From positions 1-64,000 of the forward strand of contig JBCCGI010000008.1 of assembly GCA_039029355.1 (NCBI GenBank): a DNA stretch of 64,000 nucleotides. Direction: 5' to 3'. Position numbers and translations under genes: made by a program. This stretch comes from JBCCGI01 sp039029355 (GTDB lineage Bacteria; Planctomycetota; UBA1135; GCA-002686595). How positions within the stretch are numbered: the stretch's first letter is position 1; the number at the start of each line of letters is the position of its first letter. The notes below the pieces were generated by a model. The model did not search any database. It saw only the letters and a program-made list of their open reading frames with translations, and was not told the origin of the DNA. Positions 34,225-41,661 of the stretch are shown piece by piece.

Positions 34225-34797
34225 TTGTCTGAGTTCAAGACCAAGGAAGAGGTCACCCGCTACCTACAGCAGGTCCAGCAGGGCGACGCCGAGGCGGAGA
34301 ACCGCCTGCTTCCGGTCGTCTATGCCGAGCTGCGCTCGCATGCCGAGCGTCTGTTCCGCGACCAGCGGGGCGACCACACGCTCCAACCGACGGCCCTGGT
34401 CCACGACGCCTACCTGCGCCTGGTCGGCTCCGGCGCCCAGGCCTTCGAGAGCCGCCAGCACTTCATCCGCGTCGCCGCGATCGCGATGCGCCAGCTCCTG
34501 ATCGACTACGCCCGCATGCGCCGCACCGACAAGCGCGGCGGCCTGCGCGAGAAGGTGCAGCTCGACGAGGAGTTCGTCGAGCTGGAGTCCGAAGGGGGCG
34601 GCGTGGACCTGATCGCCCTCGACGACGCCCTCAGCGAGCTGGCGGAGCTCGACGAGCGCCAGGCGAGGGTCGTCGAGCTGCGCTTCCTGGCCGGGATGAC
34701 GGTCGAGGAGACCGCCGAGGCGCTCGGGGTCAGCGTGCGCACCGTCTTTCTCGACTGGAAGATGGCGCGCTTCTGGCTCGAAAAGCGCCTGGCGTAG
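34225..34797 (+). CDS. ECF-type RNA polymerase sigma factor (planctomycete Sig-70_X6-like)
   Basis: 190 residues from TTG 34225. Region 2 carries LLPVVYAELRSHAERLFRDQ and the TLQPTALVHDAYLRLV helix. Region 4 carries LDERQARVVELRFLAGMTVEETAEALGVSVRTV. The sequence matches the compact ECF subgroup that typically accompanies Ser/Thr kinase genes in Planctomycetota. No ATG is available at the N-terminus. It follows the kinase-WD40 gene across a long inverted repeat and converges on the first VCBS gene with a 10-bp gap. A decayed copy of its 3' end is found at 41576-41653. Confidence 0.87.
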   Translation: MSEFKTKEEVTRYLQQVQQGDAEAENRLLPVVYAELRSHAERLFRDQRGDHTLQPTALVHDAYLRLVGSGAQAFESRQHFIRVAAIAMRQLLIDYARMRRTDKRGGLREKVQLDEEFVELESEGGGVDLIALDDALSELAELDERQARVVELRFLAGMTVEETAEALGVSVRTVFLDWKMARFWLEKRLA

Positions 34798-34807
34798 ACC
34801 TCCCCCA

Positions 34808-37291
34808 TCAAAGCGCCGTGATCGTCACGCGCTCCGCGTTGGTGAAGCGCAGCGGCGTTCCGACCAGGGCCTGGAAGTAGACCGTGTTGCCGACGAGCGC
34901 CGGCTGCGCCGGTACGGGCGCCGGCACGGTCTCGACGCCGTCCGCGCCCAGCGTGCCGCCGGTGACGACCAGCAGGCCGAGCGGCGCGAGCTTGAGCGTG
35001 CCGAACGGGGCGACGTCGAGGCTCCCCGCGCCGGTCGAGAAGGCCAGCGTCCATGCGGCGCCGACCGAGCCGTGCACGTCGAAGTACGCGGTCTTGCCGA
35101 TGCCGGGGAAGTCCGGAGCGACGAGCTGGCGCGTCAGGTTCGTCAGCACGACGTCCGGATCGGGATCGACGATGACGCCGCCGCCCCCGAAGATGTCGGG
35201 GAAGGTCGAGTGCGTCGCGATGACCGCATCCGGATCGCCGTCCCCGTCGATATCGCCGATCGCGATCTGCCGCGGATCGTCGGCGGGGGGATTCAGGTCC
35301 GGCTGGCCCTTGGAGAAGAAGCCCGCACCGTCGTTGAGCAAGAGCTCCGCGTAGGGGTACTCGTAGCTCACGTTGATCACGTCGAGGTCCCCGTCGCCTT
35401 CCAGATCGAAGAGCTCGGTCTCCCGGGAGGCGAAGGTGCTCGGCGGGAGCTGGTCGGTGGCGTCGACGTAGGTGAGCGGTCCGGTCGCGAGGAACAGCTC
35501 GTCCGGTCCGGGGTCGCCGAAGTACAGATCGAGCAGCCCGTCGCCGCTGAGGTCCGCGGCCCTCGCGGACCAGGGAAAGGAAACGGGTGGGAGAAGGGCG
35601 CTGTCGTCGGAGAAGCCTCCCCCGCCGTCGTTGAGCTGCAGCGTGGCCGAGCTCCCCACGGCCAGCACGTCGAGGTCACCGTCGGAGTCCACATCCACCA
35701 GTTCCACCGAGAGCCGGTTCTGGAGCCCCGGCAGCGCCGTGTCGCTGACGTCGGTGAAGCCGCCGGCGCCATCGTTGACGAAGAGCGCGTCGTCGGTGGT
35801 CAGGACGGAATTGAAGCTCGAACCGAAGTACAAGTCGGCATCCCCATCCCCGTCGACGTCCCCGGTCGCGACCTGCCCTTGCAGGCCGGTCAGGGGCGCC
35901 TTCGTCAGCCCCCCGGCTCCGTCGCCGAAGAGCAGGTGGCTCCACTCGTCCGCCACCGCCAAGTCGAAGTCCCCATCGCCGTCGAGGTCGGCCGCGGCCG
36001 CGTCGTAGCTGCTCGTCGTACTCTCGACCGGCGAGGGCGTCGCGACGAAGCGACCGAAGCCGTCGTTCACGTAAACGTAATTCTCGCCGCGGCTGGCGGC
36101 GAAGACATCGAGGTCGCCGTCGGAGTTCAGGTCGACGAGCTCGACGGCGAAGTTGGCTACCTCGTCGATCGCGAAGGGCGCGGTGACGTCGGTGAAGCTC
36201 CCCGTTCCATCGTTGAGCAGGAGCCGGTCCTGCTTGCCTTCCGCGAAGGAGACCCCACCGGGCAGCACCTCCGAATTGCTGGCCAGGATCAGGTCCACAT
36301 CACCATCGCCGTCGAGGTCCTCGAGGAGGAGCGAAGAGGTGATAAAGCCGCCGTCGACGTCCTCCGGCGACACCGTGAAGACCCCGCTGCCGTCGTTCAG
36401 CACGATGCGGTCCGTGTCGTCGCCGCCCGCCGTAGCCGCGTCGAGGTCGCCGTCGCCATCGATGTCGGCGAGGCGGATCTGGAGCGTCTCTTCGTCGAGC
36501 GCGGGAAGCTGGCCCGACGCATCCGCGAAGTTCGCCGCGCCGTCGTTGAGCAGCAGCGCATCCCCGCTCGCGCGGGACCAGTAGGCATCGAGGTCGCCGT
36601 CGCCATCCACGTCTCCGAGCGCCGGCGCCCGGTCCAGCAGCAGCGGCGGCAGCGGCATGGCCGAGAACGTGCCCGCGCCGTCGTTGAGCAGGACGGCGCA
36701 CCGCTGCAGATAGTCCGCGTCGCCATCGCCGTCCAGATCGCCGAAGGTCCCGCGATAGATGCAGCCCTCGGGCAGCCCCGCGCTGCCGTCGACGAAGGTG
36801 CCGCTGCCGTCGTTGAGAAGCAGCTCGTCGAGCGTCCCGGTACGGAGCAGATCGGGATCGCCGTCGCCGTCGACGTCGGCGGACTCGACCGAGACGGTGC
36901 CCATGTTCCCCGCGAGGAACGGCACTTCGACGAACTCGACGCCGTCGTAGAGGAACAGCGCGTCGGGGCCGGTCCGAGCGCTCACGACGTCGAGGTCGCC
37001 GTCGCCGTCAACGTCCGCGAGCGCGGCCTCGTTGACGGCGCCCTGCATCGAGAGCTGCGTCTCGTCGCAAAAGCGCACGCCGGGCACGTTGCGGTAGAAG
37101 CGAATGATGCCGAGCGCGCTGATGATGACGTCCACGTCCCCGTCCCCGTCCACGTCGCCTGCGTCGAGCTCCTCGCTGCTCGAGAAGTCGGAAGGGTAGG
37201 GGCGGTGGAGCTCGGCCAAGTGCTCCTTCTGCGCGCTTGCGGGAGAGGTGAGAAGAGCGGCGGCGAGGAGAGCAAGGATCTGGGTGCGCAA
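34808..37291 (-). CDS. Exported VCBS / FG-GAP repeat protein, copy 1
   Basis: 827 residues from TTG 37291. An ATG at 37303 adds four codons, but GGAGG (37297-37301) lies 5 nt before the TTG. The paralogue at 41662-44139 has AGGAGG 5 nt before its GTG at the matching codon, so the TTG is preferred. A signal peptide ends near SPASAQ. About thirteen calcium-loop repeats of type DVDGDGDLDV / LLNDGSGTF fill residues 40-710. The C-terminal 110 residues (PDFPGIGKTAYFDVHG...) are the shared beta module, ending FTNAERVTITAL. It is a surface or secreted structural/binding protein. It is closely related in DNA to copy 2, especially over the last 300 bp. Confidence 0.82.
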   Translation of the reverse strand: MRTQILALLAAALLTSPASAQKEHLAELHRPYPSDFSSSEELDAGDVDGDGDVDVIISALGIIRFYRNVPGVRFCDETQLSMQGAVNEAALADVDGDGDLDVVSARTGPDALFLYDGVEFVEVPFLAGNMGTVSVESADVDGDGDPDLLRTGTLDELLLNDGSGTFVDGSAGLPEGCIYRGTFGDLDGDGDADYLQRCAVLLNDGAGTFSAMPLPPLLLDRAPALGDVDGDGDLDAYWSRASGDALLLNDGAANFADASGQLPALDEETLQIRLADIDGDGDLDAATAGGDDTDRIVLNDGSGVFTVSPEDVDGGFITSSLLLEDLDGDGDVDLILASNSEVLPGGVSFAEGKQDRLLLNDGTGSFTDVTAPFAIDEVANFAVELVDLNSDGDLDVFAASRGENYVYVNDGFGRFVATPSPVESTTSSYDAAAADLDGDGDFDLAVADEWSHLLFGDGAGGLTKAPLTGLQGQVATGDVDGDGDADLYFGSSFNSVLTTDDALFVNDGAGGFTDVSDTALPGLQNRLSVELVDVDSDGDLDVLAVGSSATLQLNDGGGGFSDDSALLPPVSFPWSARAADLSGDGLLDLYFGDPGPDELFLATGPLTYVDATDQLPPSTFASRETELFDLEGDGDLDVINVSYEYPYAELLLNDGAGFFSKGQPDLNPPADDPRQIAIGDIDGDGDPDAVIATHSTFPDIFGGGGVIVDPDPDVVLTNLTRQLVAPDFPGIGKTAYFDVHGSVGAAWTLAFSTGAGSLDVAPFGTLKLAPLGLLVVTGGTLGADGVETVPAPVPAQPALVGNTVYFQALVGTPLRFTNAERVTITAL

Positions 37292-37296
37292 CGAAA

Positions 37297-37301
37297 CCTC
37301 C
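37297..37301 (-). promoter_or_regulatory. Ribosome binding site deciding the VCBS copy 1 start
   Basis: GGAGG on the minus strand, 5 nt before TTG 37291 and overlapping the alternative ATG 37303. The equivalent AGGAGG (44145-44150) is 5 nt before GTG 44139 in copy 2. Confidence 0.6.
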
Positions 37302-37524
37302 ATGGGCCCGGGGGAGACCTCACGTTTTCCGATCGTAGATGCCGAATCCGATCTCCGCGGACGGCACGGAACCGGAGCGTCTCGACGGTGCTAGCCCTTC
37401 CTTGTGCCGGCGGGGCGCTGCGGTTCTTGTTTCTTCGAAAAAGGTCGCTCGCTGAGGGCGATCGGTGCGGTGGGCTGGAACCGCGCCCGCCCGGCGCCGG
37501 GCGGGCGGCGAGGGCCCCTCGTCC

Positions 37525-38622
37525 TCACCCGGGGCGTGCTTTCGTGGCCACGGCGTGGAGCGTGTTGCACTCCACTTGCCTGACCCCTCCGGCGGTGAGG
37601 TGCTCCAGGGTCCGGCGCCGCACGCGATCCGCAGCGGCCGGGCCGATCTGCTCGACCGTGCGGCGCATGCCGGAGCCGAGGACGATCGTCCACCAATCGT
37701 CCGCCGCGTCGAGCGGCTGGCGGTCCTCGACCGCCTGCACCGTGGGCGCGGGGATCCCCGCCCCCTCAAACAGCCCGGCGAGGGAGGCGGGCTCCTGAAT
37801 CCGCTCCCAGGGCCGGAACGGCAGGCGCAGGTCCGGGCACTCCTCCAGCACGGTCCGCCACCACACCGAGTTCGCCGGTTCGAAGACGCGCGCTCCCCAG
37901 GTCCCGACCGCGAGCCGTCCCCCGGGGCGCACGAGCCGCCACAGGTCGCCGAGCAGCGCGGGCATGTCCTCGACGAAGAAGAGGGAGAACACGCTGACGA
38001 CGGCGTCGAAGTGGCCGTCCGGCAGGCCCAGCGCGGTCATGTCGGAGACGCGGAACTCGGTGTTCCCGAGCGAGAGGTCCCGCGCCTTCTCCCGCGCGAG
38101 GCCGAGCAGCTCCTGGGAGAGGTCGACGCCGAGCACGTACCCGTCCGCGCCGACGCGCACGGCGGCCGGCAGGGCCGACGCCCCGCTTCCGCACCCGACG
38201 TCGAGCACGCGCGCGCCGGGCTGCGGATCCAGCAGGTCGACCGTCCGCCGGCCGGCCCGCGCCCAAAAGCCCAAGGGCGGCGCGTCGAAGTGATCCGCGG
38301 CGGCGTCGTAGGTGGCGCGGATGCGGGCCTTGTCGCCTCCGAGGGCGTCCGCCCCGTCGCTCGGCACCACCACCGTGGCGATCTCGTCGATCGAGTGCAC
38401 CGGGAGCCCGGCCAGCTCCGAGTGTCGCCGCACGACCTCTTCGCTCTTGGCGTAGTAGGTGCAGTACGCCCGGTCGGCCCCGACCTGGCTCTCGACCCAG
38501 ACGAGCTCGGGGCTCAGCTCGCGGGCGATCAGCTCGTTGGTGCGGTCGGCCCGCTCGGCCCACTCCCGGCGCGAAACGGCGCCGATCCCGCGGATGTCCC
38601 GTCGGACGATGAACTTCCTCAC
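37525..38622 (-). CDS. DUF4242 (nickel-binding-like) domain fused to a class I methyltransferase
   Basis: 365 residues from GTG 38622, preceded by AGGAGG (38629-38634) with 6-nt spacing. Residues 1-85 match DUF4242 (FIVRRDIRGIGAVSRREW, LVWVESQVGADRAYCTYY, VVRRHSELAGLPV), the ferredoxin-like fold also called SCO4226 nickel-binding. Residues 100-360 are a SAM-dependent methyltransferase with motif I LDVGCGSGAS (140-149), VLGVDLSQELL and VVSVFSLFFVEDM. Fusion of the two is unusual. The gene is divergent from a TetR regulator 120 bp away, which probably controls it. Confidence 0.82.
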   Translation of the reverse strand: MRKFIVRRDIRGIGAVSRREWAERADRTNELIARELSPELVWVESQVGADRAYCTYYAKSEEVVRRHSELAGLPVHSIDEIATVVVPSDGADALGGDKARIRATYDAAADHFDAPPLGFWARAGRRTVDLLDPQPGARVLDVGCGSGASALPAAVRVGADGYVLGVDLSQELLGLAREKARDLSLGNTEFRVSDMTALGLPDGHFDAVVSVFSLFFVEDMPALLGDLWRLVRPGGRLAVGTWGARVFEPANSVWWRTVLEECPDLRLPFRPWERIQEPASLAGLFEGAGIPAPTVQAVEDRQPLDAADDWWTIVLGSGMRRTVEQIGPAAADRVRRRTLEHLTAGGVRQVECNTLHAVATKARPG

Positions 38623-38742
38623 GCGCAGCCTCCTTTTCGGATTGATGGCCCCCCAACCTAGGTCCGGCGCGGGGCCGTGGGAGTTGACTTGGAGTCCACC
38701 GCGGCCGCGGCGCCGGGGAGCTACACTCGGAGGACGAGTCCC

Positions 38743-39339
38743 ATGACCGCCACGCGCCAACGCCTCATCGACGCCGCCTTCGCGCGCTTCTACCGCGACG
38801 GCTTCCGCGAGGTGGGCCTCGACCAGATCCTGGCCGACGTGGGGATCAGCAAGACCGCCTTCTACAAGCACTTCGAGAGCAAGGAGGAGCTCGTGCTCGC
38901 GGTCCTGGAGCACCAGGACCGGTGGCTGCGCGAGCGCTTCCGGAGCACGATCGAGCGGCACGGGGGAGACGATCCCCACGGGCAGCTCCTCGCGCTCTTC
39001 GACGTCGTCGAGGAGCTCGTTCACTTCGAGGGCTTCCGCGGCTGCTTCTTCGTGAACGTCGCCATGGAGTTCCCCCTGCCCCACACGCCCGCGCACGTGG
39101 CGGCCGCGTCCAACAAGCTCGCGATGCAGGGGATCATCGTGCAGCTCGCCGGGGAAGCCGGGGCGCCGGATCCCGAGCTGCTGGCGAAGGAGCTCATGCT
39201 CCTGATGGAGGGTGCCTACGTAACGTCCCACGTCCTCGGCGACCGTGGCGCGGTCGAAACGGCGCGCCGCGCGGCGGAGGTGCTCGTCGCCCGCCGGCTC
39301 GACGTACCTCACGGGGACGCGGAGGTGGCCTCGCGCTGA
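38743..39339 (+). CDS. TetR/AcrR-family transcriptional regulator
   Basis: 198 residues from ATG 38743, with GGAGGA at 38729-38734. The N-terminal helix-turn-helix (about 5-52) reads LIDAAFARFYRDGF, LDQILADVGISKTAFYKHFESKEEL, the TetR signature. The C-terminal ligand domain is of the TetR_C type seen in YcdC/AcrR-like members. It likely represses itself and the divergent DUF4242-methyltransferase gene. The 120-bp intergenic region holds the 12-bp perfect palindrome CCGCGGCCGCGG, which could be part of an operator. The esterase gene starts 54 bp downstream and might be co-transcribed. Confidence 0.85.
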   Translation: MTATRQRLIDAAFARFYRDGFREVGLDQILADVGISKTAFYKHFESKEELVLAVLEHQDRWLRERFRSTIERHGGDDPHGQLLALFDVVEELVHFEGFRGCFFVNVAMEFPLPHTPAHVAAASNKLAMQGIIVQLAGEAGAPDPELLAKELMLLMEGAYVTSHVLGDRGAVETARRAAEVLVARRLDVPHGDAEVASR

Positions 39340-39393
39340 CCAACCCTGCAGCCCCTCACCCGACGAGGGCGAGCCAGAGAGAGACCACCGGAC

Positions 39394-40638
39394 ATGATCG
39401 CAGCCCGAGGCGCGCCCGCCGGCAAGACCGCGAGACCCGCAGCAGGAGCCCGCACGCGCCCCGTTCGGCGTCGCAAGGCCGGCCCCGTCGTGCCGATCCT
39501 CGTCGCGGCGGTCCTGCTGCCGCTTGCCGGCTGCCGCAGCACCGGGGTGCGAAGCCCCTTCGAGGCGTGGCTGCGGGAGCTCGCGTCGGCGGAGGACGTC
39601 GACGCGCGGGTCTCGGCTCGGGTCGCAGCCGCCGGAGGGACCCCGCTTCGTGCCGGCGAGGAGGTCCTCTTCCTGGCGTCTTCGAGCCGCGGCCACGCCC
39701 CTCGCATCGTCGGGGACTTCAACGCGGGCGGATACGCGACCTCGGAGTGGCTCGCCGACGGCTCGATGCAGCGCATCGGGGACTCGGAGTGGTACTCGCT
39801 GGGGGCGCACGTTCCTCAGGATGCGCGCCTCGAGTATCAGGTCCGTTGGGGGGACACGGCCGGGCCGGACCCACTCAACCCGGACGCCAACCGCACGTTC
39901 GAGAGCGAACGCTCCGTCCTTCAGGGTCCGCGGCGAGGTACCGCCGGGCCCGAGGCGGTCGACGCGCGCGGCGCGCTGCAGAGCTTTCCTCTGAGGAGCA
40001 CGGTCCGCGACAACGAGCGATCGGTCACCGTCTACACCCCCGCCGGCTACGACCCGAATCAGGCGCCCCTTCCGACCCTCTACGTCAAGGACGGCACGCG
40101 CTTCCTGGAAAACATCGAGCTGCCCTCGATCCTCGACGCCCTCATCGGGAAGGGGAGTATCCGCCCCCTGGTCGTGGTCTTCATCGATCCGATCGAGCGC
40201 GGCCTCGAGTACGGAACCTCCGGCGACTACCGCCGTCTGGTCGTCGAGGAGCTGGTGCCCGAGGTCGAGCGTCGCTTCGCATGCGGAGGCGCCCCTGACC
40301 GCCGCTGCCTCTTCGGGGCTTCCCGGGGAGGGCTCGCCGTCATCGACCTTATGGCTCGACACCCGGAGGTCTTCGGCTATTGCGCCGCCATGTCTCCCGC
40401 GCTCTCCCCGCTTCCCATCGTGGAGGAGCTCTCCACATCCGAGCGACTCGCCGGGGAGTTCCTGGTGCTGATCTCGCGCTACGACAGTCCCCGTCTGTTG
40501 GCGGATGGAGAGGCGCTCGTTCAAGCGTTGAAGAGCCGAACGGACCGCGTCCAAGCCGTGGAGATGCCGATCGATCACTCCCCTCTCGGGTGGAAGGCTT
40601 GGATGGACGTCGTCCTGGCGAGCTGGTCCGCGCTCTGA
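39394..40638 (+). CDS. Lipoprotein esterase, enterochelin-esterase-like (PF00756)
   Basis: 414 residues. The N-terminus is long and basic (about 28 residues), then a hydrophobic stretch and lipobox LAGC (Cys47). Residues 90-160 form a CBM48/E-set-like N-terminal domain as in Fes/IroD (RIVGDFNAGG, EYQVRWGD). The alpha/beta hydrolase core has VTVYTPAGYD, the nucleophile elbow GASRGG (S310) and a late IDHS with the likely catalytic His near 397. Fes-type enzymes hydrolyse ferric-catecholate siderophores; other members act on other esters. The convergent SIP gene next to it makes iron release plausible, though this remains inference. Confidence 0.78.
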   Translation: MIAARGAPAGKTARPAAGARTRPVRRRKAGPVVPILVAAVLLPLAGCRSTGVRSPFEAWLRELASAEDVDARVSARVAAAGGTPLRAGEEVLFLASSSRGHAPRIVGDFNAGGYATSEWLADGSMQRIGDSEWYSLGAHVPQDARLEYQVRWGDTAGPDPLNPDANRTFESERSVLQGPRRGTAGPEAVDARGALQSFPLRSTVRDNERSVTVYTPAGYDPNQAPLPTLYVKDGTRFLENIELPSILDALIGKGSIRPLVVVFIDPIERGLEYGTSGDYRRLVVEELVPEVERRFACGGAPDRRCLFGASRGGLAVIDLMARHPEVFGYCAAMSPALSPLPIVEELSTSERLAGEFLVLISRYDSPRLLADGEALVQALKSRTDRVQAVEMPIDHSPLGWKAWMDVVLASWSAL

Positions 40639-40696
40639 CCGGGGGAGGATCCTCGATCGGATCGGAGCGAGTTTGAGTCCCGATCGGCGCCGGGCC

Positions 40697-41506
40697 TCAG
40701 CCGCGAAGCGAGCCCAGCCTGCGGGCCAAGCGCGCGAGGAACGAGCTGCCCCGGTCGGCGGCCTTGGCCGCCTTGTGCTGCTCGTCGGTGGCTCTCCACT
40801 TCCAGTAGCTGCTGAGGTAGAGCGCGTCCGGGTCGATCGGATGCTCGTTCCTGAGGTAGGCACGCAGCGTGCGCATGACCGAGAACTCGCACGCGATCCA
40901 CGCGCTCACCCTCCCCGGCGCCCACGTCAGAGCGCGCACTCCTTCGGCGAGCGGGGAAGCGTCCGGGTGACCCGACTCGTTCACCAGCCAGCGGACCTCG
41001 ACCCCCTCGGGCCGCTCCAGCGGCTGGCGGTCCTCCGGCGAGGGGATCTCGACCAAGGCGTAGCCCTTCGCCGTGGGCGGCAGCCGCTCCAGGTTGACCG
41101 CGATGGCGGGCAGCGCGGCCAGGTCGCCGGCCAAGAGGACCCAATCCGCGGCGGGGTCGAGGCGCTTGACCGGCCCCGGGCCCGTGATGCGGATCGCGTC
41201 GCCGACGCTAGCGCCGTCGACCCAGCGCATCGCGGGTCCGGTCGCGTCGTGCAGCGCAAAGTCGAGGGTCAGCGTCCGGGCGGCGCGGTCGAAGGCGCGC
41301 ACGGTATAGCTGCGCCGCTTGCAGCGCGCGGGCGGAGCCTCCAGCGGATCCGCGCCGGGCCCGGGGAGCAGCAGCTTGACGTAGCCCCCTTCGAAGTCGG
41401 CGGGGAAGCCCGCGAGGTCGGCGCCCGTGAGGACGACCCGCCGCTGGTGCGGGGTGCGCTGCTCGATCTCGTGAACGTGAACCGCGTAGGTCGCTCGGGT
41501 GGGCAT
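40697..41506 (-). CDS. Siderophore-interacting protein (SIP), FAD-dependent ferric-siderophore reductase family
   Basis: 269 residues from ATG 41506; an in-frame ATG at 41527 is possible. The FAD-binding domain (about 1-115) carries the RSYTVR motif at 65-70. The NAD-binding SIP domain has VLLAGDLAALPAI at 123-135, ACEFSVMRTLRAYLR and SYWKWRATDE, as in ViuB/YqjH-like reductases. It would release iron from siderophores in the cytoplasm. The gene converges with the esterase (58-bp gap). A single TGAGAAC half-site, like half of the box at 20366, lies on the minus strand at 41535-41541, not a full palindrome. Confidence 0.85.
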   Translation of the reverse strand: MPTRATYAVHVHEIEQRTPHQRRVVLTGADLAGFPADFEGGYVKLLLPGPGADPLEAPPARCKRRSYTVRAFDRAARTLTLDFALHDATGPAMRWVDGASVGDAIRITGPGPVKRLDPAADWVLLAGDLAALPAIAVNLERLPPTAKGYALVEIPSPEDRQPLERPEGVEVRWLVNESGHPDASPLAEGVRALTWAPGRVSAWIACEFSVMRTLRAYLRNEHPIDPDALYLSSYWKWRATDEQHKAAKAADRGSSFLARLARRLGSLRG

Positions 41507-41575
41507 GTCCCCCCTATCCTGCTCCATCCGCCTCGTTCTCAGAAGGCCCGGAGCCGAAGGGGCCGTCGGAGCCCC

Positions 41576-41653
41576 GGCGTCAGCGCGCGCACCGTCCTCC
41601 TCGACCGGAAGACGGCGCGCTGCTGGCTCCAGCAGCGTCCGACGGGCGGGTAG
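41576..41653 (+). pseudogene. Relic of the 3' end of an ECF sigma-factor gene
   Basis: The last 25 codons read GVSARTVLLDRKTARCWLQQ and so on to a TAG at 41651. They match the end of the intact sigma gene at 34225-34797 (GVSVRTVFLDWKMARFWLEK), which also ends beside a VCBS gene. Upstream similarity is lost within about 30 bp. It is a remnant of a duplicated sigma-VCBS segment. Confidence 0.75.
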
Positions 41654-41661
41654 GCCTCCGC

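Noticed and set aside
38684..38727. Sigma-70 promoter for the TetR gene from TTGACT (38684-38689)
   Set aside because: No -10-like hexamer at 16-18 bp spacing; the next AT-containing hexamer is about 32 bp away.
37525..40863. 1112-codon minus-strand open frame
   Set aside because: Only the part from GTG 38622 downwards has domains and a ribosome site; the rest is antisense to the TetR and esterase genes.
41535..41541. Fur box upstream of the siderophore-interacting protein gene
   Set aside because: Only one TGAGAAC half-site; the second arm is missing.
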